A program made the translations under genes and the position numbers. The notes below the pieces were generated by a model, which saw only the letters and a list, made by a program, of their open reading frames with translations, was not told the DNA's origin and did no database searches. From a bacterium UBP3_UBA3054 (GTDB lineage Bacteria; Auribacterota; UBA3054): a stretch of 7,879 nucleotides of DNA. This document shows, in pieces, positions 1 to 6,930 of the stretch (the stretch's first letter is position 1; every line of letters starts with the position of its first letter). The DNA lies in assembly GCA_002366995.1 (NCBI GenBank), contig DFCM01000007.1, positions 1 through 7,879 of the forward strand. Reading direction: 5' to 3'.

Positions 1-282
1 GAACTGGCGGCCGTGCTTGAAAAAGCGAAGATCCTGATAACCAACGACACCGGCACCATGCACCTCGGCGCCGTCGTGAAAACTCCCGTCGTCGCAATCT
101 TCGGGCCCACCAACTGGCTGAGGACCGCGCCCATAGGCTCCAACAACGTTCTTCTGAGGGGAGAGCACGACTGCCGCAAACACTGCCGGCGGATCTGCGA
201 GAGCGACCACCGCTGCATGAAAGCCGTGACAGTCGAGATGGTCATGAACGCCGCCAAAGAAAAATTACAAGCAACAAAATAA
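1..282 (+). CDS. Glycosyltransferase family 9 (heptosyltransferase-like), C-terminal fragment
   Basis: This is the 3' end of a gene that begins before the window; the frame is open from base 1 and stops at TAA 280-282. The 93 visible residues are the C-terminal nucleotide-sugar-binding part of a GT9 enzyme. The signature TNDTGTMHLGA followed by TPVVAIFGPT and a Gly-rich P-I-G turn corresponds to the family's TNDSGPMHLAAA...TPVVALFGPT block. Near the end there is a Cys cluster (CRKHC, then RIC, then RCM) before a short helix, as in many heptosyltransferase II-like proteins, where it runs C..C...C...CM. GT9 enzymes move heptose or related sugars from a nucleotide carrier onto LPS core at the cytoplasmic face of the inner membrane. 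The exact sugar and acceptor cannot be told from this fragment. Only 13 nt separate it from the next gene, so the two are probably co-transcribed. The GTG at 13 is an internal codon, not a start, because the family needs a long N-terminal domain. Confidence 0.88.
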   Translation, partial: ELAAVLEKAKILITNDTGTMHLGAVVKTPVVAIFGPTNWLRTAPIGSNNVLLRGEHDCRKHCRRICESDHRCMKAVTVEMVMNAAKEKLQATK

Positions 283-295
283 ACCTTAAGGACTA

Positions 296-3200
296 ATGAA
301 AAAATATCCGCTCGTTTTAGCGCTCCTGCTTGCTTCCGTTCCGTCCCTGGCCGTCCCCGTTTTCCCCATGGCGTCGCCCGAAATAGACGAGGCCAAGCCC
401 TTCTGCTATTACAGCCGCCCGACCGACCAGCTGGGCGTCTGGGACGCGCCGTACGCCTTCATGGTGACCGCGGAAGGCTACCTCTACAACAGGTCTTCCG
501 AACTGATGTTCATGTACGGGCCGGAGTACTTGCCGACGCACAACCGCAACAGAGTTTTCGAGGACGACAAGTATCCCATCATGAGCTATGATATGACGAA
601 GCTTGGCGTGAAATACACTTTCAAGATGTTCGCCTTCACGAAAGAACGCGGCGTCCCCAGAAGCCCGCTCTACTGCTTCGTCAAAGTGACTATGGAGAAC
701 GTTACCGACAGCGACAACACGGCTTATTTCGGCGTCGGCACGCGCTACAAAGGTTTGACCAGGCGCATAGACATTAACTCCGCTTATCCTTTCAGCAGAG
801 GCTCCCTCTACGAGTTCAGGGGCAACGCCGCGCTGCGCGACGACGAGGTGATCGCGCTCTACCAAAACGTACCCGAAAGATATATCACGTCCACCATCGA
901 CACCATCTACAAAGGCGCTTTCCGCGGCTACGAGGAGGCGGTCCTGGAGACCACCCCCTGGTGTCCCGCCCGCTATGAGATAGCCCTAGCCCCCAGGGAA
1001 AGCAAGAGCGTGGTCATACTCTATCCCAACATGCCGACGTCCCCGGACGAAATCGGCGAACTGGAAGCCTACCTCGATCAATCGGTCTTCGACAAAAAGC
1101 TCGCGGAAGCCAAGGAAGACTGGGACAAGCTGCTGAACAAGGCCGTTGAGCTGAGACTCCCCGAGAAGAAAGTCGAGAACGCTTTCTACACCAGCCTCAT
1201 GAACATGGCCATTTCCCGCGACGACCAGGGCGACGGCACCTATTACCAGGGCGTCAACGAGATGCAGTACTACATGTTCGTGCCCCGCGACATGATGTAC
1301 TTCACCTGGGCCTGGTACTATGCCGGCATGCCGGACGAGGGCAGGAAAGTCGTCGACCAGTACAAGCGTTACCAATTGGAGAACGGCAGCTTTTACATCG
1401 ACCAGGAGAACATCTGCTCTTACGCCATCCTTATGTGGTACCAGAAGACCAAGGATCTGGAATATCTCAAGGAGATGTGGCCCGTTCTGATGAAGAACTA
1501 CACCTACACGACCAACATCATCGCCAACGATCCTTTGAAATTGATGCCGGCCATGGGCCCCTACGACAACGAGGGCATCACCGGTCACTACACGGCGCAC
1601 AATTTCTACAACGCCAAAGCCTTCAGGTACCTTTCCTCCGCCGCGAAAGATCTGGGCTTGGAAGAGGACGCGAAAAATTACCTCGCTTACTACGGGAACT
1701 TCTATTCCAATCTAGTCAGCCGTCTCAACGGCTTGGTCGACAAATACGGCTACATTACGCCGGGCATCGACACCGGGACGAACGGCGCGCACTGGGGCAA
1801 CATGGAGACGAGTTATCCGACCTTCATTTTCGGATCAAAAGACGAGCGCGTCAGAAAGACCATCGACCACATAAGGAAGAACGACTGGAGCGACGAAGGG
1901 CTTATCATGTTCCGCGCTCTTGGCTGGGACTGTTTGCACCACTACAACACCATGAAGGCCAGTATGGCCGACCTCTACCTGGGCCGCGACGAGAACGTCA
2001 TCAAAGACCTTTACGGAGTTCTCTTGCATACTTCCTCGACGCACGCGCTCTTCGAGTTCTGCCTGAATCCCTGGCAGAACCGCGACTTCCTGCACAACGT
2101 GACGCCCCACGGCTGGGGCGCCGTGAAGTATCTTTCTTTAGTGAGAAGCATGATGGTCAGGGAAGACGAGAACAGCAACCTCTTCCTTTTGTCCGCCACG
2201 GCGCCCACCTGGACGCTGCCCGGGAAAGAGATCACGGCTAAGCGCTTCAATTCGCTCTTCGGCAACGTTGACCTCTTCGTCAAGGGAACAGAGGAAGGCA
2301 TGAAGATAAGTGTCGCCATCTCTCAGGACGGCGGCGTTTGGGGCAAGCCCAATAAGGTTTTCGTCAAGGTTCCGTATTACGCCTTGAACGCCAAGGCAAC
2401 GGTGGATGGCAGACCCGCCGAGATCTCTGACGGTCAGGTGGAAGTTCCCCTCGACGTCAGGGAAGTGGTTTTGACCTTCGACCGTCCGGAAGGACCGTAC
2501 CAGGATTACGCGAGCACCGTCGATTGGTACGTGAAGGAATACGCCAGACGCTTCGCGGAATGGAAAAAAGAGCACCTGACGGAAGCGAATTGGGAATGCT
2601 TTCCTGAAAAGGAATTGGAGAAGATGCCCAGACGTCAGCAGAAGAACGCTTCTATGAAAGAAAAGGAAGGCATCATGACTTTCCAGCCCGTCACCGCCTC
2701 CTCTTCCGCCAACGGCACCGAAGCCAAGACCATAAACGACGGCATCACCGACGCCAACCAGGCTAAGGCTTGGCGTCCGGCGCCCGGCGAGGAAACGTCC
2801 AGCCTCGAGTGCGAACTGAAAGCGGCGGCTTTGGCCGGCTGCGTACGAATCTTCGGCCGCGGCCTCGACAAGCCCGCCGTGAAAGTTTTCGTAGTGAATG
2901 AGGACGACGAGGAAGTTTTGGTCGGATCCACCGAAAAGACCGCCATCCCCGTGAGGAGCGACCTCTACGTCTGCCTCTTCCCGGACACCATGGTGAAGAA
3001 GGTCAAGGTCGTTTTCGAGGGCGGCGGCTTCACCGTCTCGGAATGCCAGCTGCTTTCTCCCTCCGACGTTTGGCAAAGAGGCGGCCTGAGAGGGGACAAG
3101 AAGGGCGGAAATCTGGCCTACGGGCGCCCGGTCTTCACCTCCCCGCACGAAAAAGGCTACGTCGGGACCTTCCTGGTGGACGGCGAGACAACGAGCGAGC

Positions 3201-3511
3201 CCAACTACTGGAGCGGCGCGCCGCCGCATCCGCAGTGGGCCATAATAGACCTCGGCAAGGCTGAGGAGATCTCCAAGATCAAGACCTACCTCTACTCCCA
3301 CGACCACCGCCACTACGGCTACTCCTGCTGGATCTCGAAAGATCTCTCCGACTGGAAGGAAGTCGGGAGAATGGACGACCTCTGCAGCAACTACTGCAAG
3401 GAAGGCGGCGACACCAATTTCGCCAAGGAACCGGCCCGCTACGTCATGCTCGTCATCGAGAAGAACACGGTCAACGAAGGCGGCCACGCCGCCGAGATCG
3501 AAGTGTATTGA
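296..3511 (+). CDS. Secreted six-hairpin glycosidase-like protein with C-terminal discoidin domain (copy 1)
   Basis: The 1071-residue product starts at an ATG preceded by AAGGA (288-292), close at 3 nt. Residues 1-19 form a Sec signal peptide (KK, hydrophobic Leu/Ala core, cleavage likely after SLA). There is no lipobox, so a periplasmic or released protein is expected. Domains by eye: beta-rich N-terminal domain about 25-270; helical (alpha/alpha)6-like core about 287-625; beta-sandwich about 628-730; charged helical linker about 735-790; degenerate galactose-binding-like domain about 792-922; clear F5/8 type C (discoidin) domain 939-1071, with NLAYGRPVFTS, HPQWAIIDLG and a final ARYVMLVIEKNT...HAAEIEVY. 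The core resembles GH15-like enzymes: R331-D332 in VPRDMMYF, E426 in NEGITGHYT (where GH15 has its general acid) and E587 in LFEFCLNPW as a possible base. Activity and substrate are unknown; the catalytic assignment is inference from motif order only. The discoidin domain probably binds sugar. It sits 13 nt behind the GT9 gene and ends in a strong terminator. Confidence 0.8.
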   Translation: MKKYPLVLALLLASVPSLAVPVFPMASPEIDEAKPFCYYSRPTDQLGVWDAPYAFMVTAEGYLYNRSSELMFMYGPEYLPTHNRNRVFEDDKYPIMSYDMTKLGVKYTFKMFAFTKERGVPRSPLYCFVKVTMENVTDSDNTAYFGVGTRYKGLTRRIDINSAYPFSRGSLYEFRGNAALRDDEVIALYQNVPERYITSTIDTIYKGAFRGYEEAVLETTPWCPARYEIALAPRESKSVVILYPNMPTSPDEIGELEAYLDQSVFDKKLAEAKEDWDKLLNKAVELRLPEKKVENAFYTSLMNMAISRDDQGDGTYYQGVNEMQYYMFVPRDMMYFTWAWYYAGMPDEGRKVVDQYKRYQLENGSFYIDQENICSYAILMWYQKTKDLEYLKEMWPVLMKNYTYTTNIIANDPLKLMPAMGPYDNEGITGHYTAHNFYNAKAFRYLSSAAKDLGLEEDAKNYLAYYGNFYSNLVSRLNGLVDKYGYITPGIDTGTNGAHWGNMETSYPTFIFGSKDERVRKTIDHIRKNDWSDEGLIMFRALGWDCLHHYNTMKASMADLYLGRDENVIKDLYGVLLHTSSTHALFEFCLNPWQNRDFLHNVTPHGWGAVKYLSLVRSMMVREDENSNLFLLSATAPTWTLPGKEITAKRFNSLFGNVDLFVKGTEEGMKISVAISQDGGVWGKPNKVFVKVPYYALNAKATVDGRPAEISDGQVEVPLDVREVVLTFDRPEGPYQDYASTVDWYVKEYARRFAEWKKEHLTEANWECFPEKELEKMPRRQQKNASMKEKEGIMTFQPVTASSSANGTEAKTINDGITDANQAKAWRPAPGEETSSLECELKAAALAGCVRIFGRGLDKPAVKVFVVNEDDEEVLVGSTEKTAIPVRSDLYVCLFPDTMVKKVKVVFEGGGFTVSECQLLSPSDVWQRGGLRGDKKGGNLAYGRPVFTSPHEKGYVGTFLVDGETTSEPNYWSGAPPHPQWAIIDLGKAEEISKIKTYLYSHDHRHYGYSCWISKDLSDWKEVGRMDDLCSNYCKEGGDTNFAKEPARYVMLVIEKNTVNEGGHAAEIEVY
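1529..1622 (+). repeat. Near-identical 94-bp block, copy 1 (matches 4881-4974)
   Basis: This stretch encodes residues 412-443 of the first glycosidase-like protein, including MGPYDNEG and HYTAHNFYN. Compared base by base with 4881-4974 it differs at only three positions (TTG/CTG, CCC/CCT, GGT/GGC), all silent. Elsewhere the paralogues differ at many silent sites even where the protein is identical. It covers the proposed general acid E426. Confidence 0.85.
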
Positions 3512-3523
3512 GCGATCTTTTTC

Positions 3524-3551
3524 AGGCCCTCCTTCGGGAGGGCCTTTTTTT
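3524..3551 (+). terminator. Rho-independent terminator with UUCG tetraloop
   Basis: A perfect 9-bp stem pairs AGGCCCTCC (3524-3532) with GGAGGGCCT read as its complement (3537-3545). It is closed by C-G around a TTCG tetraloop (3533-3536), one of the most stable RNA hairpins, and is followed by a T run at 3545-3551. It starts 12 nt after the stop of the first glycosidase-like gene and should end the GT9-glycosidase transcript before the second copy. Confidence 0.95.
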
Positions 3552-3574
3552 GTTTAAAGATGCTGCAAAATTCC

Positions 3575-3603
3575 TTGAACGGAATATCACTTTTTGATAT
3601 AAT
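3575..3603 (+). promoter_or_regulatory. Sigma70-type extended -10 promoter for the second glycosidase-like gene
   Basis: TTGAAC (3575-3580, four of six to TTGACA) and a perfect TATAAT (3598-3603) are separated by the ideal 17 nt. TG at 3595-3596, one base before the -10, makes an extended -10 element. Transcription would start near 3610, giving a 5' leader of about 40 nt that is AT-rich with no obvious riboswitch or operator. It lies just after the terminator, so the second copy appears to be its own transcription unit. Confidence 0.85.
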
Positions 3604-3650
3604 AACCACTAATTTTATTTTTATGTAACATTCGCGTTAATGGAAACAAA

Positions 3651-6600
3651 ATGAGATCCGCTTCAATACTCGCAGCCCTCGCCTTGCTTACGGCCTCCTT
3701 TGCCCTCGCTCACCCGATGGTCTCGCCCGAGATCGACATCGAGAAACCTTTCTGCTATTACAGCAGGCCCACGGACCAGCTGGGCACCATGGACTCTCCC
3801 AAAGGCTTCATGGTCACGGCGGAAGGGTACCTTTACAACAGGGCGGCGGAAATGATGTTCATGTACGGCCCGAAGCTCGATCTTGTCCAGAACCGCAACC
3901 GCTATCTGGAAGACAACATCTACCCGATCATAAACTACTCAATGGAGAAGATGGGGATAAAGTACTCCTTCAAGATGTTCGCCTTCAACCTTGAGCGCGG
4001 AGTCCCGAGAAGCCCCCTGTACGCCTTCACGAAAGTGACGATGGAGAACGTCTCCACGAGCGACGGCGTCGCGTTTATCGCAACCGGCTTGCGCCACAAA
4101 GGCGTGACGCCGCGCATAGAAGCCAGCAGGAACTACGCGTTCCAGCGCGAATCGACTTACGAACTTAGAGGCGACGCCGTTCTGCGCAACGACGAGATCC
4201 TGGCCGTTTATCCTCAGGACCCCTCCAGGAAGATCTCCGCCACCATAGACCATCCTTACGAGGGAACGTTCAAAGGCTCGCAGTACGCCGTGACCGAGAC
4301 CACCCCCGTCTGCATCGCCGACTATTCCATCGACCTCAAGCCCGGCGAGAGCAAGAGCCTCGTCTTCCTCATGCCCAACGCTCCCACGAACTGGGCGGCG
4401 GTCGGCACCATGCTGAACCTCATGAAGGACCCGGAAGCCTTCGATCGTAAACTTAGGGAAGTCAAGGAAGACTGGGATCAGCTGCTTCTCAGGGCCGTCG
4501 ACCTCAAGATCCCCGAGGAAAAAGTCCAGGCCACTTTCTGGACCAGCCTGATCAACATGGCTATAGCTCGTGACGACGAGGGCAACGGCTACTATTCCCA
4601 AGGCGTCAACGAAATGCAGTACACCGGCTTCTTCCCCAGGGACTCCATGTATTTCAGCTGGTCCTGGCTCTTCGCGGGCTTCCCCGAGGAAGGCAAAAAG
4701 GTCGCCACCTATTACGAGAAGACGCAGCACGACGACGGCCGTTTCTTCAACGACCAGGAAAACATCGGCCCCTACGCCATTCTCATGTGGTACTACAAGA
4801 CGAAGGACAGGGATTACCTCGACAGGATGTGGCCGCGCCTCGTCAAGAACTTCAACTACGTCACGAACATCATAGAAAACGATCCTCTGAAATTGATGCC
4901 GGCCATGGGCCCTTACGACAACGAGGGCATCACCGGCCACTACACGGCGCACAATTTCTACAACGCCAAAGCCTTTGAGATGATGGCCTCCTGCGCCAAG
5001 GAATTAGGGCAGGAAGAGGAATCGAAAAAGTACCGCGCCTACGCCGACAATTTCATCTCCAACATGATGTATCATGTCAACGTCGCCATCGCGACCAACG
5101 GCTTCATTCCTCCCGGCATCGACACCGGAAAGAGCGGCGCGCACTGGGGAAATATGGAAGCGAGCTACCCGACGTTCGTCATGGGAAGCCATGACGAGCG
5201 CGTCAAGAAGACCATCGACTACATCAGGGAAGTCGACTGGAGCGACGAAGGGCTCATCATGTTCAACGCGCTAGGCTGCAACTGCCTTCATCACTACAAC
5301 ACGATGAAAGCCTCCATGGCCGACCTTTACCTCGGCCGCGACGAGAACGTGATCAAGGACCTCTACGGCGTCCTTTTGCATACCTCTTCGACTCACGCCT
5401 TCTTCGAATTCTGCCTTGACCCCTGGAGCAACCGCGACTTCGGCGGGAACTTCACGCCCCATGGCTGGGGACACGTGAAGTATGTTTCTTTGATCCGCAA
5501 CATGCTCGTCAGGGAAGACGAAGTCAGCAACCTCTACCTTCTGTCCGCCGTGGCGCCCGCCTGGACGCTGCCGGGAAAAGAGATCGTGGCCAGGCGCTTC
5601 AACACGCAGTTCGGCAGCGTCGACCTCGTCGCCAAGGGAACCCCGGAAGGCCTGAAGGTCGACCTCAAGCTCGATCAGGAGGGCGGCGTCTGGGGCAAGC
5701 CTAGGAAAGTTTTCATCAAGGTCCCGTACTTCGCCCTGAGGGCCAGCGTCTCCGTCGACGGCAAGCCGGCAGCTATAGGGCCCGACAACTACGTCGAGAT
5801 CCCGCTTTCCGCCCGCGAAGTGATAATGGATTTCAAGCGCTCTCCCAAACCGGTCGAGACTTACAACACGACCGTCAAGCGCTTCATAAAGGAATACGCC
5901 AAACATTTCGACAGCTGGAGAAAGGAAAACGCCTTCACGCCTCTCTGGGAATGCTTCCCGGAAAAGAGCCTCCAGAATTTCGACGAGCGACAGATCAGGG
6001 ATCAGCAGCTGAAGAGCCTGGAAGGCTTGATGACCTTCCTGCCGATACTCGCTTCCTCTACGGATGAGAAGTGCGACTACAGGGCCATCAACGACGGCAT
6101 CGCCAACGACAACACGCCGAAGTTCTGGCGCCCCGCCTCCGACGACAAGGAGCCCTGGTTCGAATGCAATCTTGACGAGCCTACTCAGGCCTACTGCGTG
6201 AAACTCTTCGGCAACAACATCGCCGAAGCCAAGGCCAAGATATACGTCACCAAAGCGGACGGCGAGGAAATGCTGGTGGGCGATTCCGCCGCGCCCGAGC
6301 TTCCCATCCACGGAAAACTTTTCGTCTGCACCTTCAAGCAGACGCAGATAAAGAAAGTAAGAGTCACATTCGAGGGCAGAGTCAACCGCATCTACGAATG
6401 CACGCTGCTAGGGGAGAGAGACTGCTGGCACCAGGGCATCCCGAGGATGCCCGGCAAGGTCGGCAATCTCGCTTACAACTGTCCGGTCTTCACCTCGCCA
6501 TCGGAAAATCCGACGGAATCGCAGTTGGTCGACGGCGACACGGACTGCGCCACCTCCATGTGGAGCGGCGGCGCGCCCCATCCGCAGTGGGCGATAATCG

Positions 6601-6863
6601 ACCTCGGCGAAGAAACGGAATTCTCCAGACTGCACGCCTATTTCTTCCATGACGGCCAGCGCCGCTACAGCTACCGCTATCTAGTTTCTCCTGATCTGCA
6701 TTCCTGGACCGAGATCGGCGGCAAGGATGACTGCTTAGCCGTAAAAGACGGCGACGAGGTCATGGTGGAGCCGGTCAAGGCCCGCTACGTCATGATTAGG
6801 ATCGACAAGAACACCGACAATCCGGCCGGCCACGTGGCGGAGGTCGAGATCTTCGCCAAATAG
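3651..6863 (+). CDS. Secreted six-hairpin glycosidase-like protein with C-terminal discoidin domain (copy 2, paralogue)
   Basis: This 1070-residue product is a full-length, collinear paralogue of the preceding large gene, offset by about one residue through the core, with clearly more than half the residues identical by eye. Residues 1-20 form a Sec signal peptide ending FALA, with no lipobox. The same order follows: N-terminal beta-rich domain, (alpha/alpha)6-like core, beta-sandwich, helical linker, degenerate galactose-binding-like domain and F5/8 type C domain at 939-1070 (NLAYNCPVFTS, HPQWAIIDLG, HVAEVEIF). The putative catalytic features are kept: R330-D331 in FPRDSMYF, E425 in NEGITGHYT and E586 in FFEFCLDPW. 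One difference in a highly conserved segment is C543-N544 where copy 1 has W544-D545, just before a shared 38-residue stretch. Substrate is unknown; the copies may act on related glycans. The start has only a weak GGAAA (3642-3646) as ribosome site, and no in-frame upstream start precedes a better signal peptide. A near-consensus promoter lies upstream; no terminator is visible downstream. Confidence 0.8.
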   Translation: MRSASILAALALLTASFALAHPMVSPEIDIEKPFCYYSRPTDQLGTMDSPKGFMVTAEGYLYNRAAEMMFMYGPKLDLVQNRNRYLEDNIYPIINYSMEKMGIKYSFKMFAFNLERGVPRSPLYAFTKVTMENVSTSDGVAFIATGLRHKGVTPRIEASRNYAFQRESTYELRGDAVLRNDEILAVYPQDPSRKISATIDHPYEGTFKGSQYAVTETTPVCIADYSIDLKPGESKSLVFLMPNAPTNWAAVGTMLNLMKDPEAFDRKLREVKEDWDQLLLRAVDLKIPEEKVQATFWTSLINMAIARDDEGNGYYSQGVNEMQYTGFFPRDSMYFSWSWLFAGFPEEGKKVATYYEKTQHDDGRFFNDQENIGPYAILMWYYKTKDRDYLDRMWPRLVKNFNYVTNIIENDPLKLMPAMGPYDNEGITGHYTAHNFYNAKAFEMMASCAKELGQEEESKKYRAYADNFISNMMYHVNVAIATNGFIPPGIDTGKSGAHWGNMEASYPTFVMGSHDERVKKTIDYIREVDWSDEGLIMFNALGCNCLHHYNTMKASMADLYLGRDENVIKDLYGVLLHTSSTHAFFEFCLDPWSNRDFGGNFTPHGWGHVKYVSLIRNMLVREDEVSNLYLLSAVAPAWTLPGKEIVARRFNTQFGSVDLVAKGTPEGLKVDLKLDQEGGVWGKPRKVFIKVPYFALRASVSVDGKPAAIGPDNYVEIPLSAREVIMDFKRSPKPVETYNTTVKRFIKEYAKHFDSWRKENAFTPLWECFPEKSLQNFDERQIRDQQLKSLEGLMTFLPILASSTDEKCDYRAINDGIANDNTPKFWRPASDDKEPWFECNLDEPTQAYCVKLFGNNIAEAKAKIYVTKADGEEMLVGDSAAPELPIHGKLFVCTFKQTQIKKVRVTFEGRVNRIYECTLLGERDCWHQGIPRMPGKVGNLAYNCPVFTSPSENPTESQLVDGDTDCATSMWSGGAPHPQWAIIDLGEETEFSRLHAYFFHDGQRRYSYRYLVSPDLHSWTEIGGKDDCLAVKDGDEVMVEPVKARYVMIRIDKNTDNPAGHVAEVEIFAK
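4881..4974 (+). repeat. Near-identical 94-bp block, copy 2 (matches 1529-1622)
   Basis: This is the partner of the block in the upstream paralogue, encoding residues 411-442 with the proposed general acid E425. It has 91 of 94 bases identical to copy 1, with all three differences silent. The flanking sequence on both sides is much more diverged, which fits local gene conversion, although unusually strong constraint is possible. Confidence 0.85.
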
Positions 6864-6874
6864 GGGAGAAGGCC

Positions 6875-6903
6875 TTGACTTTATTCCTGCCATTGCTTAT
6901 AAT
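6875..6903 (+). promoter_or_regulatory. Sigma70-type promoter for the Fur/PerR-like regulator operon
   Basis: TTGACT (6875-6880, five of six to consensus) and a perfect TATAAT (6898-6903) have a 17-nt spacer. The -35 begins only 12 nt after the stop of the second glycosidase-like gene. Transcription would start near 6910, inside the Fur-box-like operator, leaving a leader of only about 20 nt before the ATG at 6931. Confidence 0.85.
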
Positions 6904-6923
6904 GAAAGTGATAATCATTCCTA
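6904..6923 (+). promoter_or_regulatory. Fur/PerR-box-like operator (probable autoregulation)
   Basis: The sequence GAAAGTGATAATCATTCCT (6904-6922) matches the classical 19-bp Fur box GATAATGATAATCATTATC at 14 of 19 positions. In the 7-1-7 view, 6909-6923 has an exact TGATAAT left half and a weaker right half (ATTCCTA against ATTATCA). The core TGAT-A-ATCA (6909-6917) is a perfect inverted repeat. It directly abuts the -10 and covers the expected transcription start, so bound protein would block initiation. The nearest regulator is the Fur-family protein encoded immediately downstream. Which family member binds is inferred, not shown. Confidence 0.7.
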
Positions 6924-6930
6924 CTTTTTT

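Noticed and set aside
13..282. A small 89-residue protein starting at GTG 13
   Set aside because: The frame is open back to base 1 and the residues are the C-terminal part of a GT9 fold, which is not functional alone; it is an edge-truncated gene.
1435..2241. Plus-strand 268-codon frame inside the first glycosidase-like gene
   Set aside because: It is out of frame within a conserved core, rich in Arg, Gln and His, and has no family motif. The partly similar frame at 4787-4978 simply follows the nearly identical DNA of the paralogue.
2138..3487. Long minus-strand open frame of 449 codons opposite the first glycosidase-like gene
   Set aside because: It lies wholly antisense to a gene with clear signal peptide and discoidin motifs. 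The product is Val/Gly/Arg-rich with no recognisable motif, as expected for a shadow frame in GC-rich DNA. Similar shadows at 986-1600, 3939-4952 and 5271-6311 were rejected for the same reason.
6897..6911. TTATAAT at the -10 read as a PerR box (TTATAATnATTATAA)
   Set aside because: Only the left half matches and that half is simply the -10 hexamer; the right half AAAGTGA matches at three of seven positions. The TGATAATCA-centred site just downstream is a better operator.
6864..6930. A terminator after the second glycosidase-like gene
   Set aside because: No stable stem followed by a T run is visible in the 67-nt gap; the T run at 6925-6930 has no hairpin in front of it. Read-through into the regulator gene is possible.
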